From positions 1-21,309 of the forward strand of contig JALRLQ010000024.1 of assembly GCA_023254365.1 (NCBI GenBank): DNA of 21,309 nucleotides, in the 5' to 3' direction. Within the stretch, counting starts at the first letter, position 1. Each line of letters starts with the position of its first letter. Source of the DNA: Candidatus Poseidonia sp. GTDB lineage: Archaea > Thermoplasmatota > Poseidoniia > Poseidoniales > Poseidoniaceae. Made by a program: the position numbers and the translations under genes. The notes under the pieces were generated by a model. The model was not told the origin of the DNA. It ran no database searches and was given only the letters and a program-made list of their open reading frames with translations. Shown here one piece after another: positions 1 to 7,645 of the stretch.

Positions 1-22
1 CTGACGTTCACTGGGGAGCAGA

Positions 23-1117
23 ATGAACGCCGAGGACGCTTCGATTTTGAACGGGTTCATTCTCCTCTTCATCATCCTGGTCGTGGGTGTGCTGTTGGTA
101 CGGAAATTCTTCAACTCAAAACGGTGGAAGGATTCCAACGAAGGGAAATTGAAGAGGGCGCCTGTCGTCGTTGAGGTCATTTTCCTACCTGTCTTCATTT
201 TTGCCGTGTTCATCTCCATTGGTTGGGGGCCCGTGGGCATTGCCCTTACCCTCTTCATCACGCTCGCCTTCCGCATTGTGCTGGTCATGATCTACGACAA
301 ATTCAATCCGGATTGGGAAACAGACGGGACCGAAGTTGGCATACCTGGCCTCGAAGAGGCGGTGGAATTCCTGAATCAATACGACCCGAGGCGAATCGTC
401 AATCGAGAAATTGCCGAATTGAGAGAACGCTGGGAAAAAGCGGGAAGGTCCGTGACCATCGAACCGAGCGATGCAGGCGACCTGCAAGGCATCCTCGAGA
501 TGTACCGGCATGCTTCTGCGCTGCAACGCGAAAAGGGCATGGTGGTGTGGCCCGAAATCTCCCCTTCCCTCATCGAACAGGAAATCGCCGAACAACGTCA
601 ATGGAAGATGCTCATCGAAGGCCAACTCGCCTGTGTCTGGGTCGTGGCGTTTGACGACCCGCTGATTTGGGGTGAGAAAAACAAGGACCCGTCAATTTAT
701 CTTCACCGCATCGCCACCGCACCGGCGTTCCGAGGTCAGGGCTTGGTTGAATACGTGGTCAAAGCCGCCGTGGACATCGCCTGCACCATGCAGTTGGAGT
801 ACATTCGCTTGGACACGGTCGGCAAGAACCCTGCCCTTGTTGAGCATTACACCCATCACGGATTCAGGTACCTCGGCGCCTATGAGCTGGCGTCCACCGA
901 AGGCCTTCCCGGACACTACAACGACGGGCCCGTGTTGCTGTTTGAACGCAAGGTCAACTGGCGCCGGCTGATCAGATTTTCAAGAGAGGAGTTGGAGGAA
1001 TTCACCGTAAAGGAACTCAAAGCGATCTTGAACGAACGTGAACTGGCGACCTCAGGGCGCAAATCTGACTTGATCAATCGCTTGTTGGAGGATTCTCAAC
1101 GCCGTTACGAACCCTGA
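23..1117 (+). CDS. Membrane-anchored GNAT N-acetyltransferase with C-terminal SAP domain
   Basis: The 364-residue product begins with two hydrophobic segments (about residues 9-29 and 48-91), followed by a soluble region. Residues about 143-310 look like a GNAT acetyltransferase: the acetyl-CoA loop is seen as LHRIATAPAFRGQGL (227-241), and the usual late motif follows as DTVGKNPALVEHYTHHGF (264-281). Residues about 325-356 match a SAP motif (FTVKELKAIL...SGRKSDLINRLLE), a helix-extension-helix fold that usually binds nucleic acid. GNAT enzymes transfer acetyl from acetyl-CoA to an amine; the acceptor here is unknown. The start is supported by GGGGAG a few bases upstream. The combination of membrane anchor, GNAT and SAP in one chain is odd. 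The fold calls are fairly secure; the substrate and any nucleic-acid role are not. Confidence 0.8.
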   Translation: MNAEDASILNGFILLFIILVVGVLLVRKFFNSKRWKDSNEGKLKRAPVVVEVIFLPVFIFAVFISIGWGPVGIALTLFITLAFRIVLVMIYDKFNPDWETDGTEVGIPGLEEAVEFLNQYDPRRIVNREIAELRERWEKAGRSVTIEPSDAGDLQGILEMYRHASALQREKGMVVWPEISPSLIEQEIAEQRQWKMLIEGQLACVWVVAFDDPLIWGEKNKDPSIYLHRIATAPAFRGQGLVEYVVKAAVDIACTMQLEYIRLDTVGKNPALVEHYTHHGFRYLGAYELASTEGLPGHYNDGPVLLFERKVNWRRLIRFSREELEEFTVKELKAILNERELATSGRKSDLINRLLEDSQRRYEP

Positions 1118-1130
1118 AACAACAAAACTG

Positions 1131-1184
1131 GTGCCCCGAACCGGTTATGAACGAATGACGCGTGAAACGGTTTGAGGGGGGCAC
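1131..1184 (+). promoter_or_regulatory. Possible RBS-sequestering hairpin before the aconitase-like gene
   Basis: GTGCCCC (1131-1137) is complementary to GGGGCAC (1178-1184), and inside it AACCG (1139-1143) is complementary to CGGTT (1168-1172). The outer right arm ends at the base before the ATG and contains the G-rich stretch that would be the Shine-Dalgarno sequence. If it folds in the mRNA, the ribosome site would be hidden. The pairing is seen directly; a regulatory role is inference. The 67-base gap after the GNAT gene consists almost entirely of this structure. Confidence 0.4.
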
Positions 1185-3173
1185 ATGGGAGAGGGACAAC
1201 CGGCCGAAAACATCGCCCTCACGCCCGGAAAGCGTGTTCTCTTCCTGACCAAGGATTTGGATCTCATCAAGAAGCAACTCTACGACGGGCTTGATTTGCG
1301 CATGGAAGATTTGACCGTTGAGGATCTGCTTGACGACATCAACACCGACGTGATGACGCCCGCTTGGGTGTGCTTTGACCACGACCCTGCCGAGATTGCC
1401 AAAAACGCCTATGCTGGCCTCATGCACAACGGCTTGCGTGTGTTCCGAGAAAACGCACTCAAAGACGGGAACTTCGAAGTCATCGTGTCCGGCCAACGCA
1501 AGGGCACGGGGTCGAGCCGTGAAACCGCAGCCCAGTGCGAACGATGGGCTGGCATCAGCATCGTCATCGCGGCTTCGTTCGCTCCTATCCATGAGCGTAA
1601 CAACATCAACCTCGGCCAGTTGATGGGCAACCATGCCATGCTGAAACGCTTGCAAGACGGCGAAGCCATTCCATTGCGTGAATTCACCGGCCAGTACGAC
1701 CCGGTCACCCAACTCATCGTTGAGCACGGAGGGCTGTTCCCGTTTGCGAAAGCCCTGAAATCGGGAGAGCTCAACCTCCCTCCGCTGAACACCCCTCAAC
1801 GTCCGATGACCATGGCCGAGCACATCATCAGTCGCAACCTCGTTGGACAACCCGCAGGCCAGTGTGTCAAACCCGGTGACCCGGTGATCGCCGAAGTGCA
1901 GGGGGGTTACTCCCACGAATTCACCACGGCGCAGGTCCACACCTTCCTCCAGAAAGAATACGGCGAGGACTACGCCCTGCCCAACCCGAGCAAGTTTGCC
2001 GTGTTTGAGGACCACCTTCTGTACGCACACCACAACCCCAAGTTTGTGCCGTTTATGCACAAGGTGCAAACGCTGAGAGACCTGCAGGTGGCCTTCCAAC
2101 ACCACACGGGCGTGCGTGATTACTCCGCTGTTGACGGCGTCTCACCCGGTATCTGTCACCAAGTGGCCAGAGAGGAATTCATTGAAATCGGTGATTTCAT
2201 TCAAGCCACGGATTCTCACACCTGTATGGGAGGTGCCTCAAACGCCCTCACGTGGGGTGTTGGCGCCACGGAATACGCCAACCTTGTCAGCGCTGGATTT
2301 ACGTTCGTCAAGGTTCCCGAATCCATTCGCTTTGAGCTCGTGGGTGAGTTGCACCACGGCTGCACGGCCAAAGACGTCATCCTCGCTATCTTGGCCGACC
2401 ACGCTCGCAAAGAATTGACCCTCAACCGCAGCATGGAATTTGGTGGCCCCGGCCTGACTTCCTTGTCCGTTGATGAACGCGCAACGCTGTGCAACATGGC
2501 AACGGAATGTTCGGGTCGCACCGGTATTTGCGAAGGCGATGACGCCCTCATGGCCTGGATGCTCAACGCCCAGCCCCATCTCGACGAGGCAGCGCAACGC
2601 GCCCGTATGGTGGCCCCTGACCACGGTGCTCACTACGACGGTGGCGTTCACACCATCGACCTGTCCGCCATCGTTCCGATGGTCGCTCACCCCGGCGACC
2701 CCGACAAAGGCGTTCCCAGCGACCCCACCAACGGTGCGAACATCAGCGACATCGGTGAAGTCGCGGTCAACATCGCCTACGGGGGTTCGTGCACCGCCGG
2801 CAAAGAAGACGACATCGCCTACTATGCTGAAGTCTGTCAGGCAGCCAAAGACGCAGGCTTGACGGTCAAGGACGGCGTGGATTTCTACATCCAGTACGGC
2901 TCCGGTCAGGTGAAAGATTTGGCCGTTCGCAAAGGCTGGCACGATCTGTTTCTCGAAGTCGGTGTCAAACTCATCGATCCAGGATGCGGGGCGTGCATCG
3001 GGGCCGGGCCCGGTGTTTCCATCACCCCCGACCAGGTCACGGTGTCCGCCATCAACCGGAATTTCCAAGGCCGCTCTGGCCCCGGAAAACTGTACCTCGC
3101 CAGTCCGCTGACCGTGGCGGCTTCGGCCTTTACCGGCCACATCAGCACGTGGCGGGCCGACCTGTTTGCCTGA
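1185..3173 (+). CDS. Aconitase/3-isopropylmalate dehydratase superfamily enzyme, swivel-first single chain
   Basis: This 662-residue protein is a hydro-lyase of the aconitase superfamily, which isomerises hydroxy-tricarboxylates through a 4Fe-4S cluster. The swivel (LeuD-like) domain comes first: DDINTD near residue 49 and GTGSSRE at 107-113, the loop with the catalytic serine and a substrate arginine. The catalytic LeuC-like domain follows from about residue 205: TDSHTC (342-347), GGSCTAGKED with C536, PGCGAC with C601 and C604 (the three cluster ligands), and NRNFQGR near the end. The order is as in bacterial AcnB but without its N-terminal HEAT-like domain, and reversed relative to AcnA. 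The usual SCTN(G/S)R motif reads SCTAGK, so substrate specificity is uncertain. Aconitate hydratase is the likeliest role; isopropylmalate or homoaconitate dehydration cannot be excluded. Confidence 0.85.
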   Translation: MGEGQPAENIALTPGKRVLFLTKDLDLIKKQLYDGLDLRMEDLTVEDLLDDINTDVMTPAWVCFDHDPAEIAKNAYAGLMHNGLRVFRENALKDGNFEVIVSGQRKGTGSSRETAAQCERWAGISIVIAASFAPIHERNNINLGQLMGNHAMLKRLQDGEAIPLREFTGQYDPVTQLIVEHGGLFPFAKALKSGELNLPPLNTPQRPMTMAEHIISRNLVGQPAGQCVKPGDPVIAEVQGGYSHEFTTAQVHTFLQKEYGEDYALPNPSKFAVFEDHLLYAHHNPKFVPFMHKVQTLRDLQVAFQHHTGVRDYSAVDGVSPGICHQVAREEFIEIGDFIQATDSHTCMGGASNALTWGVGATEYANLVSAGFTFVKVPESIRFELVGELHHGCTAKDVILAILADHARKELTLNRSMEFGGPGLTSLSVDERATLCNMATECSGRTGICEGDDALMAWMLNAQPHLDEAAQRARMVAPDHGAHYDGGVHTIDLSAIVPMVAHPGDPDKGVPSDPTNGANISDIGEVAVNIAYGGSCTAGKEDDIAYYAEVCQAAKDAGLTVKDGVDFYIQYGSGQVKDLAVRKGWHDLFLEVGVKLIDPGCGACIGAGPGVSITPDQVTVSAINRNFQGRSGPGKLYLASPLTVAASAFTGHISTWRADLFA

Positions 3174-3174
3174 A

Positions 3175-3204
3175 CGGAGGCGCTTTTCCCCTCCGATTTT
3201 TGCC
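3175..3204 (+). terminator. Hairpin plus T-rich tract after the aconitase-like gene
   Basis: CGGAGG (3175-3180) pairs perfectly with CCTCCG (3190-3195) across a nine-base loop, one base after the stop codon, and is followed at once by ATTTTTGCCTTTCTT. Archaeal termination relies mainly on the T tract; the hairpin may protect the 3' end. It separates the aconitase-like gene from the top6 operon. Confidence 0.5.
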
Positions 3205-3230
3205 TTTCTTCATCGCTGCAAGCCTGTTCT

Positions 3231-3238
3231 ATTATTTA
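3231..3238 (+). promoter_or_regulatory. Candidate TATA box for the top6B-top6A operon
   Basis: ATTATTTA is the most A/T-rich octamer in the 142-base gap before top6B and lies about 80 bases upstream of the ATG. A start about 25-30 bases downstream would leave a leader of roughly 50 bases carrying AAGGTGA (3303-3309) six bases before the ATG. It sits just after a candidate terminator, as expected for a new transcription unit. The match to the archaeal TATA consensus is only partial. Confidence 0.3.
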
Positions 3239-3315
3239 CCCTCAAAGAACGGGGACAGTCATCTGTCGGCCCAATGTCGTCAAGACGGAGGAGGACCGAG
3301 GGAAGGTGAGCCACC

Positions 3316-5403
3316 ATGGCAGGCACAGCAGAACGCATGGCACAGAACCAAAAGCAGGTCTCCATTTCAGAATTTTTTGAGAAGAACAAGCATTTTCTCG
3401 GCTTTGATTCGCTCACCCGTTCCCTCATCACGGCCGTCAAAGAAGCCGTTGACAACTCGCTTGACGCCTGCGAAGAAGCGAGGATTCTACCAAATATACG
3501 CGTCAAAATCACCAAAATTGACGACAAGAAAGACATCATTGAACTCCAAACCGAAGACAACGGGCCAGGCATTCCAAAGCGCAGCATCGAGAAAGTGTTC
3601 GGTCAGTTGCTGTTTGGTTCTCGTTTTCATGCCATTCGCCAATCCCGTGGTCAGCAAGGCATCGGCATCACCGGGGTGGTGATGTACAGCCAACTCACCA
3701 CAGGACGAAAGACGCACGTGCGTTCGAAAATCGCTACCGAAACCTCCGCTGCGGTGGTGGACATTGGGTTGGACACGCGCAAAAACAAGGCCACGAAAAC
3801 CAACGAAGACCGAGAGATATGGGAACTACCCGACGGCACCATCAAGGAACACGGGCTTGAAATCACTTGCCGAATGAAAGCCAAGTACCAACGCGGTCGC
3901 CAGAGCGTATACCAGTACCTGCGCATGACCAGCATCGTGAATCCGCACGCCGACATCACCTTCGAAGATCCGGATGGTGAGGTCCACCACTGGCCAAGGG
4001 TGACCGAACGCCTGCCACGAAAGGTGGAGGGTATCAAGCCCCACCCGCACGGCATCCATTTGGGAACCTTGCAGCGCATGTGCACTGAATCCACGGATTC
4101 TCGCATGACGTCTTTCCTCTACAAGAACTTCTCAGGCGTGTCAACCCGCGCCGCAAAGGAGCTGTTGCAAGCGGCGGAAATCGATGAAAAAGCCAAGCCA
4201 AAATCGATGAAAGCAGAACAATATCGCGCCCTGATCGAGGCGTTTCAAGGCGAGCGGATGTTGAACGAGAAGCCCGTCAAGTTGCTCAATCCACCGACCA
4301 ACTGTCTTTCGCCCATCGAAGAGTTGCTCATCAAGAAAGGGCTGTCGAAAACCATTGATTCTCGATTCGTAACCACCATGACCCGTGCCCCCACCGTCAC
4401 CCAAGGCAACCCGTTTCAGGTCGAGGTCGGACTGATCTTTGGAGATGGAATGCCCGGGGACAAGCCGGTTGAAGTCCTCCGCTTTGCCAATCGCGTCCCA
4501 CTGATGTATCAGCAAGGCGGCTGTCTGCTCACCAAGGCCATTGAATCGGTGGATTGGCGGCAATACGGCTTGGACCAAGCCGGAGGCCGCGGCGTGCCCA
4601 AAGGTCCTGCTGCAATTTTGGTTCACCTCGCCAGCACGAACGTCCAGTTTACCTCGGAAGCCAAAGAAGCCCTCGCAGACAACGGCGAGGTCCTTGATGA
4701 GGTTCGAAAAGCCATGCTGGAGATGGGGCGTGGATTGAGAAAGCACCTCGAGAAAAAGAAGAAGATGGCCAAAACCCAAGAGAAATTCGAGTTGGTCAAC
4801 GACATCATTCCTGCGATTGCCGAGAAGTCGGCTGCGATCTTGGGTCGCCCCGTTCCCGACCTTGCTGGCTCGATTACCAAGATCATGGGCGCCGTTATTT
4901 CTGAAACCGAAACGGTGTGGAACAAAGAAACCAAGCAAACCGATGTGTCCATCACGCTGTTCAACTACACCTCTCGCGCTCGAGCCTACACCATCCTTGC
5001 CTCATGGCCCGAAAAGGAAGGTGCACAGATGGAAGGCAACGAGCATGGTGGACGCAAAGAAGCAACCGGGGTTTGGGCATGGAAACTCGACACGTTGGAA
5101 CCTGGCGAGACGTTCACCCTCACGTACTCGCTCAGCGGCCTTGAGAAGGGTGATTGGACAGAGACCGACGTGTTCTACAGAGGCAGCCAGGAAGTCATCG
5201 GGGCGACGAAGATGGATGAAAAACTCCTGGAAGAAATTCGACGCCAAGAGGCCATGTTGACCGAACAAGGTGTCGAGGCTGAAGAGGATGACTTCGACGA
5301 GGAGAATGGTGATGAAGGCGAGGAAACCGTTCAGGACCAAACCGAGGAGGAGCCTCGGCCTTCGGGCCAACAGACCTTGATGGGGTACGGAGGTGATGTT
5401 TGA
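3316..5403 (+). CDS. top6B: DNA topoisomerase VI subunit B
   Basis: This is the ATPase subunit of the type IIB topoisomerase VI, which with Top6A passes one duplex through another and relaxes or decatenates DNA. The GHKL fold is clear: N-box EAVDNSLDA (43-51), DNGPGIP (81-87) and the glycine-rich lid RGQQGIGITG (111-120). An H2TH-like segment and the transducer domain follow to about residue 530. Residues about 535-630 look like the extra Ig-like C-terminal domain found in some archaeal Top6B proteins such as that of Methanosarcina. A long acidic tail (655-680) then ends in QQTLMGY (685-691), close to a PCNA-interacting PIP box. AAGGTGA lies six bases before the start; a second in-frame ATG is at codon 8. 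Top6A follows with coupled translation. Confidence 0.97.
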   Translation: MAGTAERMAQNQKQVSISEFFEKNKHFLGFDSLTRSLITAVKEAVDNSLDACEEARILPNIRVKITKIDDKKDIIELQTEDNGPGIPKRSIEKVFGQLLFGSRFHAIRQSRGQQGIGITGVVMYSQLTTGRKTHVRSKIATETSAAVVDIGLDTRKNKATKTNEDREIWELPDGTIKEHGLEITCRMKAKYQRGRQSVYQYLRMTSIVNPHADITFEDPDGEVHHWPRVTERLPRKVEGIKPHPHGIHLGTLQRMCTESTDSRMTSFLYKNFSGVSTRAAKELLQAAEIDEKAKPKSMKAEQYRALIEAFQGERMLNEKPVKLLNPPTNCLSPIEELLIKKGLSKTIDSRFVTTMTRAPTVTQGNPFQVEVGLIFGDGMPGDKPVEVLRFANRVPLMYQQGGCLLTKAIESVDWRQYGLDQAGGRGVPKGPAAILVHLASTNVQFTSEAKEALADNGEVLDEVRKAMLEMGRGLRKHLEKKKKMAKTQEKFELVNDIIPAIAEKSAAILGRPVPDLAGSITKIMGAVISETETVWNKETKQTDVSITLFNYTSRARAYTILASWPEKEGAQMEGNEHGGRKEATGVWAWKLDTLEPGETFTLTYSLSGLEKGDWTETDVFYRGSQEVIGATKMDEKLLEEIRRQEAMLTEQGVEAEEDDFDEENGDEGEETVQDQTEEEPRPSGQQTLMGYGGDV
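5389..5397 (+). promoter_or_regulatory. Shine-Dalgarno site fixing the top6A start
   Basis: GGAGGTGAT lies inside the last codons of top6B, five bases before the ATG at 5403. The spacing favours that ATG over the in-frame TTG at 5400. The stop of top6B and the start of top6A share one base (TGATG), so translation is probably coupled and keeps the two subunits in proportion. Confidence 0.7.
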
Positions 5404-6500
5404 TGTCGGCCAGCCACACACCAGAAGAAACGAAAGCGGCGCTGCACAACGTGGTCACGGAAATGTACGACAAGATTGTCAAAGGCGAAGCGCCGACGAT
5501 GACGCTACCTGTCCGAACAAAAAACAACATCGGGTTTGACAACAAACTTGGCGTTTACAAGTACGGGAAGAAAAAGTCGATTCGAGACGCAACCAGTTTA
5601 GGCTCTGCAAAGCAACTGCTGCGAGCCCTTCACATCGTGGAATTCATTGAAGAGATGATCGACGCTGGAAAATCTTCAACGCTCAGAGAAATGTACTACA
5701 TTTCGGAAGGTTGGGGATTGGGGAAATTCTCCTCTCAAAACGAATCGAACAACCTCGCCGAAGATTTGGAGGTCGTGACCAAGTGCATGCGTGAGGACTT
5801 CAAATTGCGTCCCGAAGAGGACGGTGCGAGGATCATTGGCAACCTCACCTTGCGGGAATTGAACCGTCGGGGCGAGTGGATGCGCATCAACGCGCGGGAC
5901 GATGTCGGTGACTCGGGGTACGGCGTACCGTACAACGTGGAAGAAGAGAAAATCGAACTGGTTGAACACGACTTGAATTTCATCATGGCCATCGAAACCG
6001 GTGGTATGTTTGACCGGTTGATCGAAAACGGATTTGATGAGGATTTCAAGTGCGGTTTGGTTCACCTCAAAGGTCAGCCCGCACGTTCAACCCGTCGTAT
6101 TCTCAAGCGCATGAGCGAGGAATGGGATTTGCCTGTCGTGGTTTTCCTTGACGGTGACCCGTGGTCGTTCCGAATTTTTGCCTCCATCGCTTACGGAGCC
6201 ATCAAGACAGCGCACATTTCAGAATATTTGGCCACGCCAACGGCCACTTACCTCGGCATCACGGCTGACGACATCGAAGCATACGACCTCCCCAATGACG
6301 ACCTGTCGGCTCGGGACGTTGAAGCCCTCAAGGCCGAACTTTCCGACCCCAGATTTGCCGACCCATGGTGGCAAGAACAGATCAACATGATGCTCGAATT
6401 GGGCAAAAAGGCTGAACAACAATCCTTGGCCAAATACGGTCTTGATTTCGTAACGGATACCTACCTGCCCGAAAAACTCGCCGACCTCGGCCTTGCCTGA
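5403..6500 (+). CDS. top6A: DNA topoisomerase VI subunit A (Spo11-like)
   Basis: This is the DNA-cleaving subunit of topoisomerase VI, homologous to eukaryotic Spo11. The 365-residue chain is of normal family length. The 5Y-CAP domain carries LREMYYIS; by alignment with yeast Spo11 (Y135 is the second of the pair) the nucleophile is Y99. The Toprim domain shows the metal-binding acid E198 in MAIETGGMFDRL and the DxD motif at D250 and D252 in FLDGDPW. All the key residues are therefore present and the enzyme should be active. It is coupled to top6B upstream. The chosen ATG start is supported by a strong Shine-Dalgarno sequence; starting at the preceding TTG would add only one residue. Thermoplasmatales proper lack Top6, so the lineage here is related but distinct. 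Confidence 0.97.
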   Translation: MSASHTPEETKAALHNVVTEMYDKIVKGEAPTMTLPVRTKNNIGFDNKLGVYKYGKKKSIRDATSLGSAKQLLRALHIVEFIEEMIDAGKSSTLREMYYISEGWGLGKFSSQNESNNLAEDLEVVTKCMREDFKLRPEEDGARIIGNLTLRELNRRGEWMRINARDDVGDSGYGVPYNVEEEKIELVEHDLNFIMAIETGGMFDRLIENGFDEDFKCGLVHLKGQPARSTRRILKRMSEEWDLPVVVFLDGDPWSFRIFASIAYGAIKTAHISEYLATPTATYLGITADDIEAYDLPNDDLSARDVEALKAELSDPRFADPWWQEQINMMLELGKKAEQQSLAKYGLDFVTDTYLPEKLADLGLA

Positions 6501-6535
6501 TTGTTCAGCGAGCCTTATGGAGGAAGAGGGCGTGG

Positions 6536-7591
6536 ATGGGAATGATGCAAGCCCCTGAGCCTGCGAAACGCTCACCGTGGGCCCTCAGGCTCACCATCAC
6601 CGGGAGCGTGTTGATTCTGCTGGGGGCCGTCTTGATAGGCAGCCAGTCCAGCGCCATCTCGTCCACGATGGACCCCCGGGAACTTCACCACGGCGTCTAC
6701 CAAGGCACGGGAACCTTTGTCACCGGCGAACTGAATGACGTGTGCTATCGGTTTTACCAAACCAAAGACGATGTCGAGATGACGGTTCGGCTCCACCGGG
6801 TGGAAGGTGCGTCGCTGGATGACGAGCCCGTTCAGGAAAAGAAGTGCCTCATGGACTTCCAACCGATGACGGCTGACAACACGGCGATGGTGGAACGCGC
6901 CACCTGGAGCCTCAACGGGTCGGGCGAATACGCACTCGTTATCGAGTGCCAGGCCAACTGCACTGCGTCGCAAGGATGGTTGATGTCCATCAACGCCATG
7001 CAAAACGGCATCTTTGGGTCGTCGTGGCTCATGCTCGGCTTCTCGCTTTGTTGCTTGGGCGTGTTCACCACACCCATTGCCCTCATCGTCTATGTTGCCT
7101 CAAAGCCAAGCCAGTCGCCGAAGGTGATGATGGTGGGAAGCGACGGGCAACTGATTCCCATCACCGACCTCAATCCTGACCATCCAACGTTTTTCCAGCA
7201 ACCTCCCTCCGAGGAAGCCATCCAGCAAACGGTCGCTCCACCCTTTGCAGACACCGTTGAAAAACAGCCCTCGGAGCAATTCATCGACGGGTTGCCAGAG
7301 GTTGCTGCGGGGACGATGCTGACCACCGAACAGGTCTATGCGTTGATGCGGGGGGATGTCGAAGGCGCACAAGAGCACGCCAAAACACAACGCTACCAAA
7401 CACCAACGGTCGAAGACACCATCGTCGATGCAGCCAATGCAGCGGCCATTGCTTCATGGGACGAAGGGGTGCCGCTGGCCGAGCCAAAACCGGTCGAGCG
7501 CGTCGCTCAAGACACGCGAACAGCCCCCCAGCGGCAGGCACCTTCCTCGGACACCGCCACCAATGCGTGGAAAGATTGGGACGACCAATGA
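6536..7591 (+). CDS. Membrane protein of unknown function with two spans and a cysteine-bearing outer domain
   Basis: I do not recognise a family for this 351-residue protein. A first hydrophobic segment lies at about 20-38 and a second at about 161-188. Between them is a domain of about 120 residues rich in beta-type sequence with four cysteines (70, 104, 138, 142), which could form two disulfides if it faces outside. After the second span comes a long polar tail rich in proline, glutamine and glutamate, which would be cytoplasmic and probably disordered. GGAGGAAGAGGG precedes the ATG at 6536; further in-frame ATGs occur at codons 3 and 4. It follows top6A by 35 bases and precedes a winged-helix regulator by 54, so it may be co-transcribed with either. 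The C-terminal tail might be a docking region, but this is a guess. Confidence 0.7.
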   Translation: MGMMQAPEPAKRSPWALRLTITGSVLILLGAVLIGSQSSAISSTMDPRELHHGVYQGTGTFVTGELNDVCYRFYQTKDDVEMTVRLHRVEGASLDDEPVQEKKCLMDFQPMTADNTAMVERATWSLNGSGEYALVIECQANCTASQGWLMSINAMQNGIFGSSWLMLGFSLCCLGVFTTPIALIVYVASKPSQSPKVMMVGSDGQLIPITDLNPDHPTFFQQPPSEEAIQQTVAPPFADTVEKQPSEQFIDGLPEVAAGTMLTTEQVYALMRGDVEGAQEHAKTQRYQTPTVEDTIVDAANAAAIASWDEGVPLAEPKPVERVAQDTRTAPQRQAPSSDTATNAWKDWDDQ

Positions 7592-7645
7592 TGCAACGGT
7601 GAGTTCTTAGAGGGCGGGACACTACCCAACCTCGAGTTGAGAAGC

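Noticed and set aside
1409..1792. Serine- and arginine-rich short antisense frames
   Set aside because: These are typical by-products of GC-rich third positions in the true gene and have no supporting start or motif.
1074..2105. A 343-codon open frame on the minus strand inside the aconitase-like gene
   Set aside because: It runs antisense to a conserved enzyme and its translation shows no domain; codon composition explains it.
3190..3320. A possible small gene or regulatory RNA in the 142-base gap before top6B
   Set aside because: The gap is accounted for by the terminator-like hairpin, a TATA-like octamer and the leader; no conserved RNA fold or short frame with a ribosome site was found.
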